NCBI GenBank assembly: GCA_964235945.1
Contig: CAXSDV010000006.1
Span: 1-64,000, forward strand
Length of the DNA: 64,000 nucleotides
Origin: JASLDZ01 sp964235945
GTDB taxonomy: Bacteria; Pseudomonadota; Alphaproteobacteria; Caulobacterales; Caulobacteraceae
Reading direction: 5' to 3'
Shown: positions 59,485 through 64,000 of the stretch, piece after piece
Layout of the letters: every line of letters starts with the position of its first letter
Numbering within the stretch: the first letter of the stretch is position 1
The notes under the pieces: generated by a model
Told to the model about the DNA's origin: nothing
The model's input: only the letters and a program-made list of their open reading frames with translations
Databases searched by the model: none
Position numbers and translations under genes: made by a program

Positions 59485-59724
59485 ATGGATCGGGCTTGGC
59501 GGCGGGGAGCGGCGGCGGCGCTGTCGGGCTTGGCGTTGCTCGGCTGCGCCCACCGCGGAGCGCCGGGGGCGCACTCGACCCCCCGGGTCGTTCGACCCGT
59601 CAAGCCGAGCGTGGCCCCCGATCCGACCCATCGTCAATACTTCGACGAGCGTCGGCGGCGTTATTATTATTTTGATCGCCAGAAGCGAGAGTACTTCTGG
59701 GAGAATGGGGACCTTAAGTCGTGA
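59485..59724 (+). CDS. Tyr/Arg-rich small lipoprotein
   Basis: A 79-residue protein with a lipoprotein signal (LSGLALLGCAHRG; lipobox Cys near 21). The end is strikingly aromatic and charged: RQYFDERRRRYYYFDRQKRE then YFWENGDLKS. Consecutive TAT codons make this stretch unusually AT-rich for the genome. GGGAGG precedes the ATG at 59485. Its stop shares a base with the start of the OmpA-like gene, so the pair is co-translated. Family not recognised; a peptidoglycan or envelope contact role is a guess. Confidence 0.65.
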   Translation: MDRAWRRGAAAALSGLALLGCAHRGAPGAHSTPRVVRPVKPSVAPDPTHRQYFDERRRRYYYFDRQKREYFWENGDLKS

Positions 59725-60209
59725 TGTCGCAGAAGATCTTTGACGGCGCCCGCCCTGGGGCGCTCTCGGCGCTCGTGTTCGCCCTGGCGGCGGCGCTGGC
59801 GGCCTGCGCGACGACGCCTTCCGCCCCGCCTCCCGCCGTGGCCGCAGCCCCGCCGTCGGGAAGCGCCTGCGCCGACCTGGATTTCCCCGTCTACTTCGAA
59901 GCCGGCTCCGACCACCTGACCGCGCCCGCCCGCCAGGTGCTGGCCGCCGCCGCCGGACGCCTGCGCGGCTGCCGCGTGGCGTCCGGCGAGATCGTGGGCC
60001 TGGCCTCCGCGTCCGCGCCTTCGGCGACCGCCGACGAGTTGTCGCGCCGCCGCGCCCGCACCGTCGCCGACGCCCTGACCGCCGCGGGCGTACCCGCCCC
60101 CGCCCTGGACCTGCGCGCGGACGGCCGGGACGGGGCGAGAACCGCCGCCGGGCGCGCCGCCCCCATGCGTCACGCCGCCCAGGTGTTCCTCCACTTGGCC
60201 CGAGGCTGA
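59724..60209 (+). CDS. OmpA-like lipoprotein
   Basis: A 161-residue protein with a lipobox (AAALAACATTPS) and an OmpA/MotB-like C-terminal domain: FPVYFEAGSDHLTAPARQVL, EIVGLASASAPS, LSRRRARTVADALTAAGVPA. The usual NxxLSxxRAxxV motif reads ADELSRRRARTV, and the Asp that contacts diaminopimelate is not clear. It may tether the outer membrane to peptidoglycan. The ATG at 59724 overlaps the previous stop; a GTG at 59721 is possible. Confidence 0.8.
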   Translation: MSQKIFDGARPGALSALVFALAAALAACATTPSAPPPAVAAAPPSGSACADLDFPVYFEAGSDHLTAPARQVLAAAAGRLRGCRVASGEIVGLASASAPSATADELSRRRARTVADALTAAGVPAPALDLRADGRDGARTAAGRAAPMRHAAQVFLHLARG

Positions 60210-60274
60210 AGCCGACATCGCGAGCCCGAGGCTGAGCCGACCTCGCGAGGGAGGGCCGCGGCTGGAGCGGGCCC

Positions 60275-60300
60275 GGAACGGCCGTGGTCGACGGCGCGTT
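60275..60300 (+). promoter_or_regulatory. EcfG-type promoter
   Basis: GGAAC, a 17-base spacer and CGTT match the consensus and lie about 55 bases upstream of the single-pass membrane protein gene at 60355. Confidence 0.8.
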
Positions 60301-60354
60301 TGAGCGACGATTGCGCCCGCGGTGCGGCGCGAAGCTGACGACAAAGGCGGCGCA

Positions 60355-60684
60355 GTGACCGACGAATCCACCCAGCCCGTGTCCGACCCGTCCGGTGCGG
60401 GCCTGTCCACCACCAGCGACGCCGCGGGCGACGGGGTGGAGGTGAGCGGCCGCGCCGCCGCCGGAGGACGAACGGGTTCGCGCACCTTCGTCATCCTGAT
60501 CGCTTCGACCGCGCTGGTCGTGGTGGCGCTGTTCGGCATGTTCGCCCTGCACGCCCCCGCGCTGAGCCAGGGCGGCTCCAACGGCGGGCAGTCGGGGGCC
60601 GGGGCGGCGGGAAGGCAATTCCACGAAGCTCCGCCCTCGCCCAAGCCGTCCCCGCCCGGCGGCCCGGGCGCCAACTCGAACTGA
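60355..60684 (+). CDS. Single-pass membrane protein of the stress regulon
   Basis: A 109-residue protein with a Ser/Asp/Gly-rich disordered N-terminus, one transmembrane helix (TFVILIASTALVVVALFGMF, about 44-65) and a Pro/Gly/Ser-rich tail ending PPGGPGANSN. The start is probably the GTG at 60355; an in-frame GTG at 60322 is an alternative. An EcfG promoter and a strong terminator bracket it. Family not recognised. Confidence 0.6.
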   Translation: MTDESTQPVSDPSGAGLSTTSDAAGDGVEVSGRAAAGGRTGSRTFVILIASTALVVVALFGMFALHAPALSQGGSNGGQSGAGAAGRQFHEAPPSPKPSPPGGPGANSN

Positions 60685-60692
60685 TCCCGATA

Positions 60693-60727
60693 GCTGGGGG
60701 CGGCGGCCCTGTTCCGCCGCCCCCAGC
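60693..60727. terminator. Bidirectional hairpin terminator
   Basis: GCTGGGGGCGGCGG and CCGCCGCCCCCAGC form a perfect 14-bp stem with a 7-base loop between the convergent genes at 60355-60684 and 60730-60903. Confidence 0.75.
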
Positions 60728-60729
60728 GG

Positions 60730-60903
60730 TCAGACGACGGAGTCGCCGCGTAGGGCGCGCACGACGAAGCCCGCCACGAGAACCACAAGGAAGATCAGGA
60801 ACAACACTTTGGCGATGCTCGCCGCCAGCCCCGCGAGCAGGCCGAAGCCCAGGTATGCGGCGACCAACGCCAGCACGCCGAACACCACCGCCCAGCCCAG
60901 CAT
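60730..60903 (-). CDS. DUF1328 small membrane protein (second copy)
   Basis: A 57-residue two-helix membrane protein: MLGWAVVFGVLALVAAYLGF, GLLAGLAASIAKVLFLIFLV, ending RALRGDSVV. It is paralogous to the gene at 57189-57359, sharing the A(A/S)SIAK(V/I)LFLIF core. A perfect EcfG promoter lies upstream on the same strand. Confidence 0.9.
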   Translation of the reverse strand: MLGWAVVFGVLALVAAYLGFGLLAGLAASIAKVLFLIFLVVLVAGFVVRALRGDSVV

Positions 60904-60945
60904 GACCGCCTCCTCGTGCGCCCATCCAAGCGGGCCGGCTCGACC

Positions 60946-60971
60946 AACGACGACGCGGCGACCGGCGTTCC
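60946..60971 (-). promoter_or_regulatory. EcfG-type promoter
   Basis: On the minus strand GGAAC, a 17-base spacer and CGTT match the consensus, with the -10 about 43 bases upstream of the second DUF1328 gene. Confidence 0.8.
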
Positions 60972-60983
60972 GATCCCGTGAGC

Positions 60984-61008
60984 GGAACGGTGCGCCCGAG
61001 CGCGGGTT
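60984..61008 (+). promoter_or_regulatory. EcfG-like promoter (GGTT variant)
   Basis: GGAAC, a 16-base spacer and GGTT, one mismatch from consensus, lie 67 bases upstream of the DUF4142 gene and back-to-back with the promoter at 60946-60971. Confidence 0.6.
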
Positions 61009-61074
61009 TGAGCGGTTCATCGTTCCGATCCGCGCCGCCGGACGCGGCCGGGAAGGAACGCTTGGGAGGCCCGC

Positions 61075-61569
61075 ATGAAGCTCTTCACCGCCACAGCCCT
61101 CGTGGGCGCGCTCGCCGCGACGGCGGCCGGGGCCCAGCCCGCCCCCGACTATGTCCGCATGGCCGGCGCGTCCGACAAGTTCGAGATCACCGAAGCGCAC
61201 CTGGCGCAGCAGCGCTCCCACAATCCGCGGATCCTCCAGTACGCGCGCCTGATGGTGCGCGACCACACCAAGTCGACCGCGCAGGTCAAGGCGGCCGTGC
61301 GCCAGACCACCGGCCACAACCCGCCCCCCGCCATGCTGGACGGTCGTGAGCGGCGCATGGTGGCCGACCTGCGCGCCACCCACGGGCGCGAGTTCGACCG
61401 GACCTATGTCGACCAGCAGGTCGCCAGCCACCAGGAGGCGCTCGATCTCCATCGCGGCTATGCCGAGCACGGCGGCGATCCCGAGCTGCGGCGCACCGCC
61501 GGCATGATCACGCCCGTGGTGCAACAGCACCTGGAAATGGCGCACGACCTGCAGAGCCACATGCGCTGA
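61075..61569 (+). CDS. DUF4142 periplasmic protein
   Basis: A 164-residue secreted protein (signal ending AAGAQP). The helical-bundle DUF4142 fold is seen in GASDKFEITEAHLAQQRSHN, ARLMVRDHTKSTAQVK, MVADLRATHGREFDRTYVDQ and QVASHQEALDLHRGYAEHGG, with conserved His residues reminiscent of ferritin-like proteins. An EcfG-like promoter is upstream, and a terminator follows the stop by 2 bases. Confidence 0.88.
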   Translation: MKLFTATALVGALAATAAGAQPAPDYVRMAGASDKFEITEAHLAQQRSHNPRILQYARLMVRDHTKSTAQVKAAVRQTTGHNPPPAMLDGRERRMVADLRATHGREFDRTYVDQQVASHQEALDLHRGYAEHGGDPELRRTAGMITPVVQQHLEMAHDLQSHMR

Positions 61570-61570
61570 G

Positions 61571-61597
61571 CCCCGGGGAGTCGCGGACTCCCCGGGG
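61571..61597 (+). terminator. Hairpin terminator of the DUF4142 gene
   Basis: CCCCGGGGAGTC and GACTCCCCGGGG form a perfect 12-bp stem with a GCG loop, starting 2 bases after the DUF4142 stop. A short TT follows. Confidence 0.7.
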
Positions 61598-61717
61598 TTC
61601 GCCGGCCCGCCCCCTCCTTCCAACGGAAGGGCCGGGCCGGCGTCCGCTTCGTCCCAAGACGAGGCGCCCATGCGCACGGGCCTCGCCAGGAAGGAGTGCG
61701 CACGCTATCGGCCCACC

Positions 61718-62404
61718 ATGAGCGACTACGTCCTGCCCCCGCCCGCCCGCCCCTGCGTCGAGGTCGAGGGCGAGGCGGCGCGCTTTGCCGTGCGGCGCAT
61801 ACTGTGCGTGGGCCGCAACTACGGCGCCCACGTGCGCGAGATGGGCGGCGACGCGAAGGAGCAGCCGCCGCTTTTCTTCACCAAGCCTGCGGACGCGATC
61901 TCCACAGGCGGGGCCGACGTGCCCTACCCGTCCGGCACCCGCGACCTCCATCACGAGGTGGAGCTGGTCGTGGCGCTCCGGTCGGGCGGGGCGGACCTGC
62001 CGGTGGAGCACGCCCTCGACCACGTGTTCGGGTATGCGGCGGGGGTGGACCTGACCCGCCGCGACCTGCAGAGCCGCGCCAAGGCGGGCGGCCAGCCCTG
62101 GGATGCGGCCAAGGCCTTCGATCACTCCGCGCCGATCGGTCCCCTGCGCCGCCGCGAAGGCCGCGCGCCGGCGGACGGCCGTATCCACCTGTCGGTGGAC
62201 GGCGTTTTGCGCCAGGACGCGCACCTGTCCGACATGATCTGGAGCGTGGCGGAGGTGATCGCCGAAGCCTCCCGCCTGTGGATGCTGGCCGCGGGCGACC
62301 TGATCTTCACCGGCACCCCGCAGGGCGTGGGCCCGCTGGTGCGCGGCTCGCGCGTCCAAGGTGAGGTCGAGGGCGTGGGGAGGGTCGCTTTCGCCGTGAC
62401 CTGA
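61718..62404 (+). CDS. Fumarylacetoacetate hydrolase-family protein
   Basis: A 228-residue FAH-fold enzyme. Metal and substrate motifs are ILCVGRNYGAHVREMG, PPLFFTKPADAISTGG, DLHHEVELVVALRSGG, AAGVDLTRRDLQSRAK and GDLIFTGTPQGVGPL. This is the YcgM/FAHD1-like short form: acylpyruvate hydrolase, oxaloacetate decarboxylase or fumarylpyruvate hydrolase are candidates. The start at 61718 (MSDYVLPPP) is preferred to 61670. It stands alone. Confidence 0.9.
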   Translation: MSDYVLPPPARPCVEVEGEAARFAVRRILCVGRNYGAHVREMGGDAKEQPPLFFTKPADAISTGGADVPYPSGTRDLHHEVELVVALRSGGADLPVEHALDHVFGYAAGVDLTRRDLQSRAKAGGQPWDAAKAFDHSAPIGPLRRREGRAPADGRIHLSVDGVLRQDAHLSDMIWSVAEVIAEASRLWMLAAGDLIFTGTPQGVGPLVRGSRVQGEVEGVGRVAFAVT

Positions 62405-62484
62405 CCGCCGACGCGTTTCCCTAAACGTCCGTCGACCTGCGCGCGCGAGTTGAGGTGCGGAACGCGACGGCGTAGGACGCGACG

Positions 62485-62880
62485 GTGCGGCGCGAACATC
62501 CCCAACGTCGGATAGGAAGGCTGGCGGCGATTCTCGCCACGGCCCTGCTCCTGTTCGCCGGCGTGCGCTCCAACGTCATGCAAGCGCAGATGGCGTCCGT
62601 CCCGACGGCCGCCCCGCACGACGTCGCGGCCATGGCGCATTGCATGCGGATGGGCGACCGCACCGGGCGCGCGCCCAAGTCCGGCAAGGCTGCGGCGGCC
62701 CGGTGCGGGTTCTGCGACGTCGCCGGCCAGCCGCCCGTGTGCACGGCGCCCCCGGTGGTCGGCCCTGCGGGCGCGGTCGCCTGGGTCGCCTGGCGCACGC
62801 TCCCCTCGCTCGGACCGCGAGGCCCCCCCGCCGTCGAAGCCCGCGCCCGCGACCCGCCCGCCCTTTCGCTGATCGCCTGA
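62485..62880 (+). CDS. DUF2946-like small exported protein
   Basis: A 131-residue protein with an N-terminal signal/anchor (LAAILATALLLFAGVRSNVM) and a middle Cys pair in ARCGFCDVAG. The Pro-rich end PPAVEARARDPPALSLI resembles the C-terminus common to DUF2946 proteins. That family often adjoins copper-linked TonB receptors. The start is a GTG at 62485. It lies 77 bases upstream of a TonB receptor on the same strand. Confidence 0.65.
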   Translation: MRREHPQRRIGRLAAILATALLLFAGVRSNVMQAQMASVPTAAPHDVAAMAHCMRMGDRTGRAPKSGKAAAARCGFCDVAGQPPVCTAPPVVGPAGAVAWVAWRTLPSLGPRGPPAVEARARDPPALSLIA

Positions 62881-62957
62881 ACCGGAAGGGCGGAGTCCGC
62901 CCTTCCTCCCTCACGACAGCGGCCGCGGCGCCCTTGCGCACGCGCGCCTGGACGCCC

Positions 62958-64000
62958 CCATGATCTCCCGCCACCTGGCCTGCGCCGCGGCGCTCGCCCT
63001 CGCCGCGCCCGCCGTCGCCTCCGCGCGCGCTCAGTCCCCCGCCGCCTCCGTCGCCGCCCGGCGCGCCGACCTGGAACGCCGCAAGGCGGCGCTCCAGGCG
63101 CAGATCGACGCACTGGACGCCCCGACCGCCGGCTCGCCCTCTCCCGTCGCGGCCGGCCCCCCGCCCGGCGCGGCGGTGGTGGTCGCCGGTCGCGCCGTTC
63201 CGCCCGCCGAGCGCCCGCTCGGCCAGACGGTGGTGACCGTCCCGCGCGCGCTCTACGCCGACACGCCGGCCGTCACGGTGGGCGACATCCTCAAGCTCGC
63301 CCCCGGCGTCAGCTTCACCGGGGGCAACGGACCGCGCGACGTGTCCGTGTCCGTGCGCGGCTCCAACGCGCGGCAGACCTTCTCCATCCGCAACGTGCAG
63401 GTGTTCGAGGACGGCTTCCCCGTCACCCAGCCCGACGGCACCGCGCGCAGCGACCTGACCGACCCCCACGCCTACGCCGGGGTGGACGTGGTGGAGGGCC
63501 CCTCCTCGGCGCTCTACGGCAACTACGCCACCGGCGGCGCGCTGCTGTTCCGCACCCGGCCGGGCGGCGACATCGCCGGAGTGGAGGCGGGCGTGGACGC
63601 GGGCTCCTTCGGCTACGCCAACGTCTACGCCACCGCCGGCGCCAAGGGCGCGGGCTACGAGTACGCGGGCTTCGTCAGCCAGGTGCGCGCGGACGGGGCG
63701 ACGGACCACACGGGCTACTCCACCACCACCGAGAACCTGCTGGCGACCTTCTCGCCCACCGCGCACGACCGGATCACCCTCAAGCTGGTCAACAACGACC
63801 TGGACGCCGACCTTTCCCTGCGCCTGTCGCGGCTGCAGTACGCGCAGAACCCCTACCAGCGGGGCTGCGGCTCGGCCGCGACGGCGGGCTGCGCCACGCT
63901 GAGCCTGTTGAACAACGGCTTCAACGGCGCCCGCACCACCGTGACCGCCGACCAGGTGGGCTCGGGCCGCCACGACCGGCGCACCATCGTGGGGGCGCGC
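62958..64000 (+). CDS. TonB-dependent receptor, truncated by the window end
   Basis: At least 347 residues, with no stop before the window ends. The signal peptide ends ASARAQ. A short charged coiled coil (VAARRADLERRKAALQAQID) follows, which is uncommon before a plug. The TonB-box-like AVVVAGRAV precedes the plug (ILKLAPGVSFTGGNG, VSVSVRGSNARQTFSIRNVQ, VFEDGFPVTQPDGTARSDLT, VDVVEGPSSALYGNYATGGA) and the first barrel strands. The DUF2946 neighbour suggests copper, but siderophore uptake is also possible. Confidence 0.88.

Noticed and set aside
1..64000. Search for CRISPR arrays, rRNA, prophage and intact insertion sequences
   Set aside because: No regularly spaced repeats, rRNA-like segments, phage structural genes or complete transposases with terminal repeats were seen.

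Overview
The window is about 70% G+C, densely coded DNA from an alphaproteobacterium, most likely a member of the Caulobacterales (Caulobacter/Phenylobacterium type). Supporting signs are a GapR (DUF2312) gene, the PhyR-NepR-PhyK general stress locus, EcfG-type promoters (GGAAC-N16/17-CGTT), an aa3-type oxidase subunit IV, and several large Oar-like TonB-dependent receptors with carboxypeptidase-like N-termini. It is draft sequence: two 100-N gaps (2758-2857 and 18907-19006) lie in decayed regions.

Layout. 0.2-2.5 kb: a minus-strand operon of two carboxymuconolactone-decarboxylase-like proteins and an SMP-30-like beta-propeller. 2.5-3.3 kb: a malic enzyme wreck spanning the first gap. 3.4-6.1 kb: a LysR regulator divergent from an SDR oxidoreductase, then an exported alpha/beta hydrolase. 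6.1-7.1 kb: a tiny acidic protein and an IS6-type transposase remnant. 7.1-18.1 kb: a carbohydrate locus in which a LacI regulator, a TonB receptor, a GH144-type glucanase and a large discoidin/six-hairpin protein run left, a GH3 beta-glucosidase runs right, and a perfect 16-bp operator palindrome lies between them. The predicted substrate is beta-1,2-glucan. 18.1-19.5 kb: a graveyard of IS5-type transposase pieces, a TonB-receptor plug fragment and a broken thioredoxin-like gene around the second gap.

19.6-25.5 kb: bioB, an outer-membrane barrel, a DUF1345 protein, small envelope and stress proteins (lipoprotein, PepSY-like, YflT-like, GlsB, CsbD) and an orphan HicB. 25.5-29.6 kb: a tightly overlapping molybdopterin operon moaA-D-E-B-C-moeA, divergent from a siroheme synthase with a cut-down methyltransferase half. 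30.6-33.1 kb: agmatine-to-putrescine genes aguA-aguB plus a GNAT. 33.2-36.6 kb: a second Oar-like receptor. 36.8-43.0 kb: GT39, class A phosphatase, gapR, HAD phosphatase, rpmJ, a lytic transglycosylase and an oxidase subunit IV. 43.0-46.0 kb: a MASE1 hybrid kinase and a single-domain regulator. 46.1-51.1 kb: a cobalamin riboswitch followed by btuB-F-C-D.

51.2-61.6 kb: a diguanylate cyclase, an entericidin, and the general stress response core (phyK, nepR, phyR) surrounded by small membrane proteins, Fe-SOD, DUF1328 and DUF4142 genes. Several of these carry clear EcfG promoters, so this is a local stress regulon, but no ecfG/sigT gene lies between nepR and phyK. 61.7-64.0 kb: a fumarylacetoacetase-fold hydrolase, then a DUF2946 protein next to a truncated TonB receptor, possibly for copper. 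No rRNA, tRNA, CRISPR array or intact mobile element was seen.
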